This document shows positions 50,755 to 59,290 of a stretch of DNA of 59,315 bases, in pieces (positions within the stretch are counted from its first letter, which is position 1; each line of letters begins with the position of its first letter). The DNA is from CAZEJS01 sp964512645 (GTDB taxonomy: Bacteria > Actinomycetota > Geothermincolia > Fen-727 > Anoxymicrobiaceae). The DNA lies in assembly GCA_964512645.1 (NCBI GenBank), contig CAZEJS010000017.1, positions 1 through 59,315 of the forward strand. Reading direction: 5' to 3'. The notes under the pieces were generated by a model. It made no database searches. It was not told where the DNA came from and saw only the letters and a list, made by a program, of their open reading frames with translations. Position numbers and translations under genes: made by a program.

Positions 50755-51663
50755 ATGAGTTGCCGCCGGTTCAGAAAAACATTGTTGGACTACGCGGACG
50801 GGCGCCTGGACACCGCCGGAATCCTGAGGACCGAGAACCACCTGTCCTCGTGCGACGGATGCAGGCGCGCGCTGGAGATGCTTTCCGTCTCCGCCTCGGC
50901 GCTGGACAGCCTGAGCCCTCCCGCCATGCCACCCGAAGCCGCGTCGAGAGTTTTCTCCGGCCTCGCAGCCGCCGCGCGGGGCGACGCGAAGGCCCCGCGC
51001 GCCCCCAGGGCCAGGTTTTCTTTCCCCCCGTCACCCCGTGCGCTCGCCGCGGCGGGGGCCGGACTCGCCGTCGTCATGGCGGCGGTGCTCATGGTCATCG
51101 CATACACCGGCCCACCTCGAGTGGACCGCAGAAAAGCGTCCGACGGAAACGTTGGTCTCGCCGTCTCGTCGCCGGCCGGCAAGAGCCTGATGGGGGAGGA
51201 ACGGCCGGCTACGCCGGTCCTGCCGCGCGGGGCGGCGACGATCCTCCCGGTGGTGAAGGTCAGCGACAACAACTACGACGAGAACAGCCTCCGGTCCGTT
51301 TTTGACACCCTGGAGATCAAGAAGCAGGTCGAGTCCACCTGCACGATGGGACACGCCATCAGCATGGGAAACCTCTTCAGGAGGAAGATGGCGGACCTGA
51401 TGGTTGACGCCGGATGCGACGGCGCGACGCTCGAGGCGATGATAACTTACCTGACCAACAGTGAGCCGGTCCTGCTCCCTTATTACGCCGAGAACGCGCG
51501 GTTCTCCGGGCAGGCTGTCTACATAATCGGGCTTGCCGGCCCGCGCCGGGTGGGTGAGACGGTAAAGCTCAACAGGACGGAAGTGTGGGTGATGAGCCCC
51601 GACAGGTTCGCCGCCAGCCCCGACTCGAGCGTCATCTTCTTCCTGGAAACCCGCTCCGAATAA
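50755..51663 (+). CDS. Zinc-type transmembrane anti-sigma factor
   Basis: 302 residues from ATG with GGAGG. The N-terminal zinc anti-sigma motif H-x3-C-x2-C is present in NHLSSCDGCRRAL. A disordered A/P linker, one TM helix (~98-118: LAAAGAGLAVVMAAVLMVIAY) and a ~180-residue external domain of unknown type follow. Binds the ECF sigma factor and releases it on an envelope signal. Confidence 0.85.
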   Translation: MSCRRFRKTLLDYADGRLDTAGILRTENHLSSCDGCRRALEMLSVSASALDSLSPPAMPPEAASRVFSGLAAAARGDAKAPRAPRARFSFPPSPRALAAAGAGLAVVMAAVLMVIAYTGPPRVDRRKASDGNVGLAVSSPAGKSLMGEERPATPVLPRGAATILPVVKVSDNNYDENSLRSVFDTLEIKKQVESTCTMGHAISMGNLFRRKMADLMVDAGCDGATLEAMITYLTNSEPVLLPYYAENARFSGQAVYIIGLAGPRRVGETVKLNRTEVWVMSPDRFAASPDSSVIFFLETRSE

Positions 51664-51784
51664 CTGAAGAATCGCCGTTTGCTTTCGACATTATTTCCAC
51701 TTCTTCGACCGGTTCAAGGGATGGGGAGACCGCTTCTTGTGCGTCTCCAGGGCGGAACCGGGTCCGCCCGGGCTTCCTCCCGCC

Positions 51785-52432
51785 TTACCCCTTGACCCTG
51801 GCCGTCAGCCAGTCGATCCACCCGGCGACGCCCTCGCCGGTCCTGCACGACATCCGGAAGATATCGATCTCGGGATTCATCCTGCGTACCGTCTCCTCAA
51901 GGGCGTCTATGTCGAAATCCGTGTAAGGTATCAGGTCGATCTTGTTGACGATGAGAACGTGGCTCTCGGAGAACATCAGCGGGTACTTGAGGGGCTTGTC
52001 GTGACCCTCGGCGACCGAGAGGATCATGACCTTTATGTCTTCGCCTATCTTGAACTCGGCGGGGCACACCAGGTTTCCGACGTTTTCCACGATGACGAGA
52101 TCCACCCCGTCCAGTTCCAGGCGCCCCAGTGCGGTGTTGACCTGCTTGGCTTCGAGGTGGCACGACCCGCCGGTGTTTATCTGGATGGCCTGCACCCCGG
52201 CTTCCGCGATCCTCTCCGAATCAACCTTGCCGGCTATGTCGCCTTCGATGACCGCGCACTCGAGGGTCTCCTTCACGCCCTCGAGGGTCTTCATGATAAA
52301 CGACGTCTTCCCGGCGCCGGGGCTCGCCATCAGGTTGACCATGAAGGCGCCTTTTTTGTCCAGCAGCGCCCTGTTCTCCCTGGCGATGATCTCGTTGGCG
52401 TCGAACACGCCCTCGAGGACCTCGATCTCCAT
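51785..52432 (-). CDS. hypB: Hydrogenase/urease nickel-insertion GTPase
   Basis: 215 residues from ATG. P-loop MASPGAGKTSF, EGDIAGKVD, IQINTGGSCHLEA and IVNKIDLIPY. The family's His-rich nickel store at the N-terminus is absent. Nickel delivery for NiFe hydrogenase with HypA; no hydrogenase genes are in the window. Confidence 0.94.
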   Translation of the reverse strand: MEIEVLEGVFDANEIIARENRALLDKKGAFMVNLMASPGAGKTSFIMKTLEGVKETLECAVIEGDIAGKVDSERIAEAGVQAIQINTGGSCHLEAKQVNTALGRLELDGVDLVIVENVGNLVCPAEFKIGEDIKVMILSVAEGHDKPLKYPLMFSESHVLIVNKIDLIPYTDFDIDALEETVRRMNPEIDIFRMSCRTGEGVAGWIDWLTARVKG

Positions 52433-52442
52433 CTTCCGCCTC

Positions 52443-52784
52443 CTAGTTGATCTCTATCGATTCCACCTGAAACTCGCGCCCGGAGATGATCTCGGTCTTC
52501 TCCGCCTTGCATTCGGGGCAGCGGAAGTCGAACTCGATCACCTCGAACTCGTTCCCGCAGCCGCCGCAGCGTGCGATGAGCCTGGTCCTTCGGAAGTTCA
52601 GCTCGGCGTTCTGCGCTATGGTGTCCCTGGCGATTATGTCGAAGTAGAACTTGACCGATTCCTCCATGACCGAGCTCATCTCGCCCAGCACCATGTTGAT
52701 CCTGGTCACTTCCTTCGCTCTGCTGGCCTCCGCGTGCCGCAGCACCACCGAGAGCATGCTCTCCGTCACTGACAGTTCGTGCAT
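52443..52784 (-). CDS. hypA: Hydrogenase nickel-insertion protein
   Basis: 113 residues from ATG at 52784. MHELSV is the nickel-binding start with conserved His2, and the zinc domain is CGGCGNEF ... CPECKAEK (two CxxC). 10 nt upstream of hypB. No Shine-Dalgarno is obvious, so translation may be leaderless or nearly so. Confidence 0.95.
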   Translation of the reverse strand: MHELSVTESMLSVVLRHAEASRAKEVTRINMVLGEMSSVMEESVKFYFDIIARDTIAQNAELNFRRTRLIARCGGCGNEFEVIEFDFRCPECKAEKTEIISGREFQVESIEIN

Positions 52785-52906
52785 AGTATTAAAGTCAAGC
52801 ACAGGGGTCGTTCACTTTCCACTGTTTTTCCACCCGGGCCCGGCGGCACCGGTCGGGATCACGGCCGTAAGTGCAGAGTGAGCGACGCCTCCGGGGGCTC
52901 GGGAGG

Positions 52907-53740
52907 TCAGGTCACCGCGACAACGATGAAGACGAGGACGGCCAGCGCCAGACGGTAGGCGATGAAAGGCCGCAGGGTGTACTTCTTCATGTATTTGAGC
53001 ATGACGCCGATGGCCAGCAGGCCGGTGATCGCCGAGGTTATAAAACCGGCTATGAAGACCCCCGGTCCCTGCGGTGGAAAGCCGTTCCTGACGAGCTTTA
53101 TCCCCTCGTAGAGGCCCGCGCCGGCGATGATAGGCGCCGACATCAGGAACGCGAAGTGCGTCGCCGCCTCCCGATCGAGACCGTCGAGCATGCCCGCCGA
53201 GATGGTTATCCCCGACCTCGACACACCGGGCGCGAGCGCCAGCGCCTGGGAGAAGCCCACCACCGTCGCGTCCCGGGCGTTCAGCCGCTTGAAGTCGCGC
53301 GAGCGGCTCCCGAACGCCTCCGCGGCCGCCATTACCACCGCGCCGATGACGAGGAACACCCCCACCGAAACCGGGGCGCGCAGGTGGTCCTCGACAAAAC
53401 CGCTTAGAAGCGCGCCCGCCACCGCGGCCGGTATGCTGGCCAGGACGAGCATCCAGGCAACCCGCATCGCCCTGTTCCAGTCAGCGGGCCGGCGGCGGAA
53501 CGACATGAAGAACGCCCTGATGAGCGAGACCCACTCGTGCCTGAAAAAGATGAGCAGCGCGAGGAGGGTGCCCATGTGAAGAGCCACGTCGAACGTGGTG
53601 TTCAGGCCCCTGGTGTTCACGAAAGTGCCCCAGCCGAAGAGCCCTGGCACCAGCACCAGGTGCCCGCTCGAGCTGACCGGGATGAACTCCGTGAGGCCCT
53701 GGACGATGCCCAGGAACGCGGCCTGAAGCGCCAGGACCAT
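52907..53740 (-). CDS. uppP: Undecaprenyl-diphosphatase
   Basis: 277 residues from ATG. Signature motifs GIVQGLTEFIPVSSSGHL and PGVSRSGITISAGM within ~8 TM helices. Recycles the lipid carrier undecaprenyl pyrophosphate for wall synthesis; loss would cause bacitracin sensitivity. Confidence 0.96.
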   Translation of the reverse strand: MVLALQAAFLGIVQGLTEFIPVSSSGHLVLVPGLFGWGTFVNTRGLNTTFDVALHMGTLLALLIFFRHEWVSLIRAFFMSFRRRPADWNRAMRVAWMLVLASIPAAVAGALLSGFVEDHLRAPVSVGVFLVIGAVVMAAAEAFGSRSRDFKRLNARDATVVGFSQALALAPGVSRSGITISAGMLDGLDREAATHFAFLMSAPIIAGAGLYEGIKLVRNGFPPQGPGVFIAGFITSAITGLLAIGVMLKYMKKYTLRPFIAYRLALAVLVFIVVAVT

Positions 53741-53806
53741 CAGTGTCTCTCCCGGCGCTCCGCCCGGCGCCCTCCGGGGCGGCGAAAGCCGGCGATCCGC
53801 CTCCGG

Positions 53807-55330
53807 TCACCTGACACCGGCGTTCTTCCTGTCCAGGAACCGCTGGTACTCGTACAGCGCCGCCAGGGTCTTGGCGCCCCTCTCGGGCGACGGGTAGATG
53901 ACCACCTCGCTCTGCCTCGCCAGCATGGGCGTCACCGAGCCGGAGGTCGGGAAAGAGACTGCGATAATGGGCTTGCCCGTCTCTCCCATCAGCCTGATGA
54001 CCTCGCTGCGATAGGCGTCGTCGGTCTTCGCCAGCGCCTGGAGAAAATCGCCGGTCATGACCCTGGGCTTGATGCGCTCCCTCTGGGCCTCGTCCATTAT
54101 CGGAGCGTCGAGCACGAAGGACTGGAACGAAGAGGTCGCGCCCATGGTCCCCAGGCTGATGACCGCGTCGACGACCTCGCAGCGGGTGAGGATCTCCAGG
54201 CAGCGGAAGTGCATGGAGAGGTCGAGAGTGCCGACGAGGTCCACGGGGTTGCCCCGGCTCCAGTAGGGAGGGAGCACCGAGTCGAGCTCGGCCAGCGTCT
54301 CATCCGGGAGATCCACCAGTTCGAGCCCGTGCTTCGCCAGGGCGTCGGCGGTCACCACGCCCCATCCCCCGCCCCAGGTCAGGACTCCAACCCGCCTGCC
54401 CTTCGGCATCGGGATCGCGGCGAAAGCCTTCGCCATGTCCAGCATCTCCTCGGTGGTCGACGCTTCGATCATTCCCGTCTGGCGGATGACGCCCTCGAAA
54501 ACCGCCTCGTCCGCGGCCATCGCCGCGCTGTGCGAGACCGCCGCGCGCGAACCCGCCTCGGTCTTGCCCGCCTTCAGGACGACGATCGGCTTCCTGGGCG
54601 ACGTCGCCGCCGCCACCTCGATGAAACGCCTGGCGTCCCGCAGGCCCTCTATATAGAGCAGGATCACCTCGGTAGCCGGGTCGTCGGCGAAGTACTCGAT
54701 GTAGTCGGCGGCCTTGAGATCCGCTTCGTTGCCGATGCAGACGAACCTGGAAAAGCCAACCCCCAGCGCTTTGCCCAGCGAGAGCATCTGGGTGCCCAGG
54801 TTGCCGCTCTGCGCCGCGAACGCGATCTTCCCCTGGACCGGGCGCACCGGAGGCATCAGCGCGTGCAGTTCGTTGGGGCCCGAGTAGATACCCATCGTAT
54901 TGGGGCCGACGAGGCGCATGCCAACCCGCCGGGCGACCCCGACAACCTCCTCTTCGAGCACGCGGCCCGCGGCGCCCGTCTCACTGAAACCCCCCGATAT
55001 GACCATGCAGGTCTTGACGCCTTTCTCCGCGCACTCCTCCACCGCTTCCCGCACGCGGGCGGCGGGTATGGTTATGATAGCCAGGTCTATCTCGTCGTCG
55101 ATATCTTTCACGGACTTGTACGCCGGGCGCTCGAGTATCTCCGTCTCCCCGGGGTTGACAGGATAGAGCCTGCCCTTCCACCCGCCCGCGAGGATGTTCG
55201 CGGGTACGATGTAGCCCCATTTCATCTTCACGTTGCTGGCTCCGATCACCGCGATGGACTCAGGCTCGTAGAGCCGGCCCAGCCGCGTGAACAACTCCTC
55301 CGTCACTTGCGACCTCCCGTATGCCGCCAT
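53807..55330 (-). CDS. ADP-forming acyl-CoA synthetase, alpha-type subunit
   Basis: 507 residues from ATG. CoA-binding domain ESIAVIGASN and YPVNPGETEI, then ligase domains with the phosphohistidine loop SHSAAMAADE. The ATP-grasp (beta) domain is missing and not adjacent. In anaerobes such enzymes draw ATP from aryl or acyl-CoA, which suits the IorAB/PaaK neighbours. Possible fused or distant beta partner. Confidence 0.88.
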   Translation of the reverse strand: MAAYGRSQVTEELFTRLGRLYEPESIAVIGASNVKMKWGYIVPANILAGGWKGRLYPVNPGETEILERPAYKSVKDIDDEIDLAIITIPAARVREAVEECAEKGVKTCMVISGGFSETGAAGRVLEEEVVGVARRVGMRLVGPNTMGIYSGPNELHALMPPVRPVQGKIAFAAQSGNLGTQMLSLGKALGVGFSRFVCIGNEADLKAADYIEYFADDPATEVILLYIEGLRDARRFIEVAAATSPRKPIVVLKAGKTEAGSRAAVSHSAAMAADEAVFEGVIRQTGMIEASTTEEMLDMAKAFAAIPMPKGRRVGVLTWGGGWGVVTADALAKHGLELVDLPDETLAELDSVLPPYWSRGNPVDLVGTLDLSMHFRCLEILTRCEVVDAVISLGTMGATSSFQSFVLDAPIMDEAQRERIKPRVMTGDFLQALAKTDDAYRSEVIRLMGETGKPIIAVSFPTSGSVTPMLARQSEVVIYPSPERGAKTLAALYEYQRFLDRKNAGVR

Positions 55331-55368
55331 GGTCCGCGGGCGGCGTGTGTCCGCCGGCGCGAGACGTC

Positions 55369-56097
55369 TCAGCGGCTCTTGTTTTCTCTCGTCACGTCAC
55401 TGTACTTGTGTCGCAGGCCCGCCACCAGGAACACCGCCTCGGCGATTATGTTCGTGCTCATCTTCGAGGTGCCCTCGAGCCGGTCGGCGAAGACGATCGG
55501 CAGCTCGAACACGTCGAGCCCCATGATCGTGTAGACGTAGGACAGCTCCACCTGGAACCCGTAACCCGACGCCGAGATCCTGGAGAAGTCGATGCTCCTG
55601 AGAACGTCCGCCCTGTGACACCTGAAACCGGCGGTGGGGTCCATGATCTTCATTCCGGTCATCAGCCTGGAATAGACGCCGCCGCCCCGGCTGATGAGCC
55701 TCCTCGGCCAGCCCCAGTTCCGCGTCCCTCCCCCCGGGACGTACCTGGAGCCGATGACCACGTCGTGCTCCCGGGCAGCATCCAGTATCTGCGGGACGTA
55801 CCGCGGGTCGTGCGAGAAGTCCGCGTCCATCTGGAACACGTAGTCAGCGCCCATGTCCAGCGCCACCCGGAACCCGTGCCGGTACGCGCAACCGAGTCCC
55901 TCCTTCGCCTGGCGGTGAAGGACGCTCACTTCCGGAAACTCCCCGGCCAGCCGGTCGGCGATGAGCCCCGTCCCGTCCGGCGAGTTATCGTCGACGATCA
56001 GGACCGAAACGCCGCAGCGGAGCCCGAGGATCTCCCTGGTGATGCGTTCTACGTTCTCCTTCTCGTTGTAGGTGGGGATCACTATGACGGGCAGCAT
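55369..56097 (-). CDS. Polyprenol-phosphate mannose synthase-like glycosyltransferase (GT2)
   Basis: 242 residues from ATG. PTYNEKENVERI, VDDNSPDGT, DADFSHDPRYVP (metal DxD), and GSRYVPGGGTRNW are typical of DPM1-like enzymes. No C-terminal TM region, as in the soluble bacterial form. Transfers mannose (or glucose) to polyprenol phosphate for envelope glycans. Confidence 0.9.
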   Translation of the reverse strand: MLPVIVIPTYNEKENVERITREILGLRCGVSVLIVDDNSPDGTGLIADRLAGEFPEVSVLHRQAKEGLGCAYRHGFRVALDMGADYVFQMDADFSHDPRYVPQILDAAREHDVVIGSRYVPGGGTRNWGWPRRLISRGGGVYSRLMTGMKIMDPTAGFRCHRADVLRSIDFSRISASGYGFQVELSYVYTIMGLDVFELPIVFADRLEGTSKMSTNIIAEAVFLVAGLRHKYSDVTRENKSR

Positions 56098-56169
56098 GCG
56101 TCTTCCTCTCCAGGGGACCGTGGGCTAAAGATATTTCAAGGCCGGGGCACGGTCAAGCCGGGCGGCGGC

Positions 56170-56835
56170 TCACAGCGGTTTCCATCCGTACGTCCCCAGC
56201 AGGGGCACGAACACGCAGGAGCCTACCTCCCGCGATTTGACCCTGGAGCCCTGCTTCTCGACCAGCATGAGCATCTGCATTGTCGAAGGCCCCACCGGTA
56301 TGACCATCCGCCCGCCGTCTTTGAGCTGTTTAACCAGGGCATCGGGAATGCCCGGCGACCCCGCCGCCACCAGGATCGCGTCGTAGGGAGCGTGCTCCTC
56401 CAGCCCGCGGCTGCCGTCGCCCTCCACCACCTCGACGTTCTCGAAACCCAGCCGTTCCAGCAGGTCGCGGGCGGACCGGGCGAGCGAGCTTATCCGCTCG
56501 ATGGTGTAGACCTTGCGGGCAAGCACCCCGAGGATGGCCGCCTGGTACCCGCTGCCTGTACCGACCTCGAGAACCGTGTCCCCCTCGGCGACCTCGAGGA
56601 GCTCGGTCATCCAGGCCACGATGTACGGCTGGGAGATGGTCTGGCCCTCCCCCAGCGGCAGGGGCGTGTCGTCGTAAGCCCTGTTCCTGCGTGCGGACGG
56701 GACGAACAGGTGGCGCGGCACCGACCGCATCGCGTTCAGCACCCGCTCGTCGGACACCCCCCTTGCCTCGATCTGCTCCGCGACCATGGCCTCGCGGGCC
56801 TCAGCCCAGGTGTCCTTGCTTTCTCCCGTGTCCAT
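56170..56835 (-). CDS. pcm: Protein-L-isoaspartate O-methyltransferase
   Basis: 221 residues from ATG at 56835 with GAGG upstream. VLEVGTGSGYQAAILG is the SAM motif; PSARRNRAYDDTPLPLGEGQTISQP and DAILVAAGSPGIPDAL are typical of Pcm. Repairs isoaspartyl damage. Confidence 0.94.
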   Translation of the reverse strand: MDTGESKDTWAEAREAMVAEQIEARGVSDERVLNAMRSVPRHLFVPSARRNRAYDDTPLPLGEGQTISQPYIVAWMTELLEVAEGDTVLEVGTGSGYQAAILGVLARKVYTIERISSLARSARDLLERLGFENVEVVEGDGSRGLEEHAPYDAILVAAGSPGIPDALVKQLKDGGRMVIPVGPSTMQMLMLVEKQGSRVKSREVGSCVFVPLLGTYGWKPL

Positions 56836-56918
56836 TTCATGTCCTCTTGAAACAACACGAGGCGGACCTCGGTCCGCCTCCATGCTAACGACAACGCCCG
56901 CCGGCAGCCGCGCGGATG

Positions 56919-57260
56919 TCAGCTCGCGGCGCCCTCGAGCTCTTCAACTCCCCTGTACATCTTGAAAATCTTGGTGAGGCCGGTAATCTTGAATATGCGG
57001 AGGATCTTCTCCTGGCTGCAGATGATGCCGAGTTCTCCCTCGTGCTGCTTCACCCGCTTCAGTCCTCCAACCAGGACCCCGAGTCCCGTGCTGTCGAGGA
57101 AGTCCACCTCGTCGAGATCGACGGCTATCTTGTAACGGCCTTTCTCCACGGCGTCCACGATGGTCTCCCTGAGCGACGGCGCCGTGTAGATGTCCACCTC
57201 ACCCTTGAGCTTGATGACGGTGTGGTCCGATACTTCCCTTGTCGAAACTTCGAGTTCCAA
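56919..57260 (-). CDS. RsbV-like STAS anti-anti-sigma factor (second)
   Basis: 113 residues from TTG with GGAGG six bases upstream. VDFLDSTGLGVLVGGLK bears the conserved STAS serine. It is a paralogue of 23586-23966 and shares the opening ExEV. No RsbW is adjacent. Confidence 0.9.
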   Translation of the reverse strand: MELEVSTREVSDHTVIKLKGEVDIYTAPSLRETIVDAVEKGRYKIAVDLDEVDFLDSTGLGVLVGGLKRVKQHEGELGIICSQEKILRIFKITGLTKIFKMYRGVEELEGAAS

Positions 57261-57334
57261 GTTCGCCTCCTGGCTCGAGCTCCCGCCGGCGAGTTCGACG
57301 GGTCAAGTCCCGTGGTTCCCCCGCAGGCTCCGGC

Positions 57335-57493
57335 TCACCTGTTCTTAGGCCTCTTGACCTTGTTCCCGCAGTGAGGGCACTTCTTCTCGTCCTCGTCCGA
57401 CTCGAAGATGACACGGTTGCCGCAGTTGCTGCACCTGATACGGTCGATCTCTTCTCCGACGACCTCGTGTCCGTGGGGTCCGTATCTTGCCAA
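57335..57493 (-). CDS. 52-residue double-CxxC zinc ribbon protein
   Basis: TTG at 57493 with AGGAGG upstream encodes M-ARYGPHGHE, then CSNCGNRVIF and CPHCGNKV, ending RPKNR. Too short for most gene callers. The rubredoxin-like/FYDLN-type zinc knuckle is similar to RNA polymerase- or ribosome-associated small ribbons; exact family unsure. It lies 74 nt upstream of the RsbV-like gene on the same strand. Confidence 0.8.
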   Translation of the reverse strand: MARYGPHGHEVVGEEIDRIRCSNCGNRVIFESDEDEKKCPHCGNKVKRPKNR

Positions 57494-57661
57494 TTCACGC
57501 CACCTCCTCGGGTTCAGGTTCCTACCTTCTTCAAGCCGGGGCGTATTCCTCTATTGCTTGACATTATACTACATACAGGCAGCCGGTCCCCGACCGCAGG
57601 TGACCGCCGGGGAGGGCCTTCGCCGCGCTTCCGCGGGAGTCCCGACAAGGCCCGTCCCTGT

Positions 57662-58045
57662 TCAGCGGGAACCCCTCTGCACGCCCCTGGCGAGGTCGTT
57701 TCGCGGGGCGATCTTCCCGGAGCGGGTATCGACCGTCCATGAGGCCCATGTCGCCTGGCGGCCTTCCTCGAAAGTGAAGTTGACAATCCACCTGTTGTTG
57801 CCAACCTGTTCCGCTCCCCATGCCGGCTTGAACCCCTCCGAGACCACCTCGATGCCGCTGTCTTTCAGGTAATCCAGGATTCCATCCCCGACGGTGGTGC
57901 CGGTGCGTCCCAGCTCGAGGGAACGGACCATGTCTATCGCGTCGCCCGCGCGGCTTCGGAACTGGAAGAAGCCCATGCACGCCACGAGCGCGATACACAG
58001 CAAGGCGGCGCCGAGCATCAGTCCGGTCCTTACGCCTGGATTCAT
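57662..58045 (-). CDS. Small secreted or membrane-anchored protein
   Basis: 127 residues from ATG at 58045. An N-terminal hydrophobic segment (LMLGAALLCIALVACMGFF) is a TM anchor or a lipoprotein signal (LVAC could be a lipobox, though residues after Cys stay hydrophobic). The rest is a ~100-residue extracytoplasmic part with WIVNFTFEEGRQATWASW. No family recognised. Confidence 0.65.
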   Translation of the reverse strand: MNPGVRTGLMLGAALLCIALVACMGFFQFRSRAGDAIDMVRSLELGRTGTTVGDGILDYLKDSGIEVVSEGFKPAWGAEQVGNNRWIVNFTFEEGRQATWASWTVDTRSGKIAPRNDLARGVQRGSR

Positions 58046-58171
58046 TGGTCGCCTGCCGGCGCGCGGCCCGGCAGGTTCGCACGGGCCTCGGGCTTCCAGT
58101 TCTCCGCCGCGTTCGCTCAACACTCCGCCTGGCTTTCGTCTCGAGGTAAGGACGATTATAGCGTTCGTTCG

Positions 58172-58201
58172 TTGGAAGTGGTCGCCGCGTTGCGCTAAAA
58201 T
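58172..58201 (+). promoter_or_regulatory. Candidate promoter of tRNA-Ala
   Basis: -35 TTGGAA (58172-58177) and -10 TAAAAT (58196-58201), 18-nt spacing, 20 nt upstream of the tRNA. Confidence 0.6.
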
Positions 58202-58221
58202 AGCCACCACTGCCAGCACGT

Positions 58222-58297
58222 GGGGCCGTAGCTCAGCTGGGAGAGCGCATCCCTCGCACGGATGAGGTCAGGGGTTCGAATCCCCTCGGCTCCACCA
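58222..58297 (+). tRNA. tRNA-Ala (CGC)
   Basis: 76-nt cloverleaf with encoded CCA. Anticodon loop CTCGCAC gives anticodon CGC. The acceptor stem GGGGCCG/CGGCTCC has the G3:U70 pair that identifies alanine tRNA. Confidence 0.96.
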
Positions 58298-58792
58298 TCC
58301 GTCGAAGCAGGGTCCGCGCCGGGGGGACGAGGACCCCTGACAGGGGTCACCGCGCGCCGCAGACGGCCAACCGGTCGGGCCCCGAACTCGTACCACCACG
58401 GAACCACCAATCGGCATGCAACTCCTCGACCATCGAAACAGTTCCTCGCACACGGCGCGCGGGGTGGGTGACCCACTCCCTCCGCCAGAACTAGAGGCAT
58501 CTCTGCGAGAAGAACCACCATGACCAAAGACCCATGTCTGTCACCGGGAACTACCCTTCGCGAGTAGACCTAGAGTTATATCCATGTCTGAACGGGCCCG
58601 CCCTTTGTGCATCTGCTCAGCTGAACGAGCGCCTTGACAGAAACTCCACTACAAACATAGTATCTGGAAACTTAGAGGTGGCAGAGCGGCTTACAATCAG
58701 AACCGCATCTAGTCCTGCTTTAACTCTATGTAGTCAGATGCGGTCCTGATTGGAAACACAACTCTACGTTCTAGATGCGGTGGGGAGATCCA
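58298..58792. other. Non-coding region where composition changes
   Basis: About 495 nt downstream of the tRNA-Ala 3' end. The first ~200 nt resemble chromosomal high GC; from about 58530 the sequence is AT-richer. It holds the inverted repeat at 58694-58752 and no gene that I can support. Confidence 0.5.
58694..58752. repeat. Imperfect 17-bp inverted repeat
   Basis: Left arm 58694-58710 and right arm 58736-58752 match as inverted repeats at 16 of 17 positions (core ACCGCATCT/AGATGCGGT) with a 25-nt loop. AGATGCGGT recurs at ~58772-58780. No T tract follows, so it is not a simple terminator. Confidence 0.75.
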
Positions 58793-59290
58793 GTGATTGA
58801 GTTGCGCGGTACTACTTCGAAACCCTCTGCTCGTAGTCCACTGCTTGCCAGGGGATTCAGCGTTTGTAAGAAATCAGTGCGGTTGGTTAGCTCCCTGCTG
58901 ATCTGCGTGCTTTTATGTCCGCTGGCAATGGGTTTGTCATCTCAGGCGAGCGTGCAAGCAGGTGGAGCACCGCTGGTCTGGACGCAGAACAACTGGAGGG
59001 GTGGCGAAGGCAGGTCGCAGTGGTTCACGGGTAGCAATCGCTATTGGCGGATGGATGAAAAGGCCAAGAACAATCTTACGTACGATGGGGCCCGCCTCAG
59101 TCTCAAGAAGGGCATTCAATCAAACACTTGGAGACAAGCCGGGGACTTGGGAGCTCCCGCTGGTCGTGATGTGATAGACCTTGACGGTACAACGTATCTG
59201 ATGGGTGCATATGCATCCCACATTCCGCAGATGGCTGACGCCACTCCTCGAGTTTTCCAAAGTGCGATATTTCCTTTTACCAAGCGGTGA
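58793..59290 (+). CDS. Small secreted protein near the right edge
   Basis: 165 residues from the GTG at 58793, which has GGGGAG five bases upstream (an in-frame ATG is at 58775). A signal peptide (SVRLVSSLLICVLLCPLAMGLSSQASVQA) precedes PLVWTQNNWRGGEGRSQWF, a start motif I associate with secreted actinobacterial and chloroflexal proteins. The stop at 59288 truncates what is usually a longer protein, so it may be broken or a short member. Confidence 0.6.
   Translation: MIELRGTTSKPSARSPLLARGFSVCKKSVRLVSSLLICVLLCPLAMGLSSQASVQAGGAPLVWTQNNWRGGEGRSQWFTGSNRYWRMDEKAKNNLTYDGARLSLKKGIQSNTWRQAGDLGAPAGRDVIDLDGTTYLMGAYASHIPQMADATPRVFQSAIFPFTKR

Noticed and set aside
53537..55534. 665-codon plus-strand frame opposite the ADP-forming synthetase
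   Set aside because: Same reasoning; no family features and it spans two real minus-strand genes.
58671..58735. tRNA-like sequence (GGTGGCAGAGCGGC and following)
   Set aside because: D-arm-like start only; no consistent anticodon stem, T-loop or acceptor pairing.
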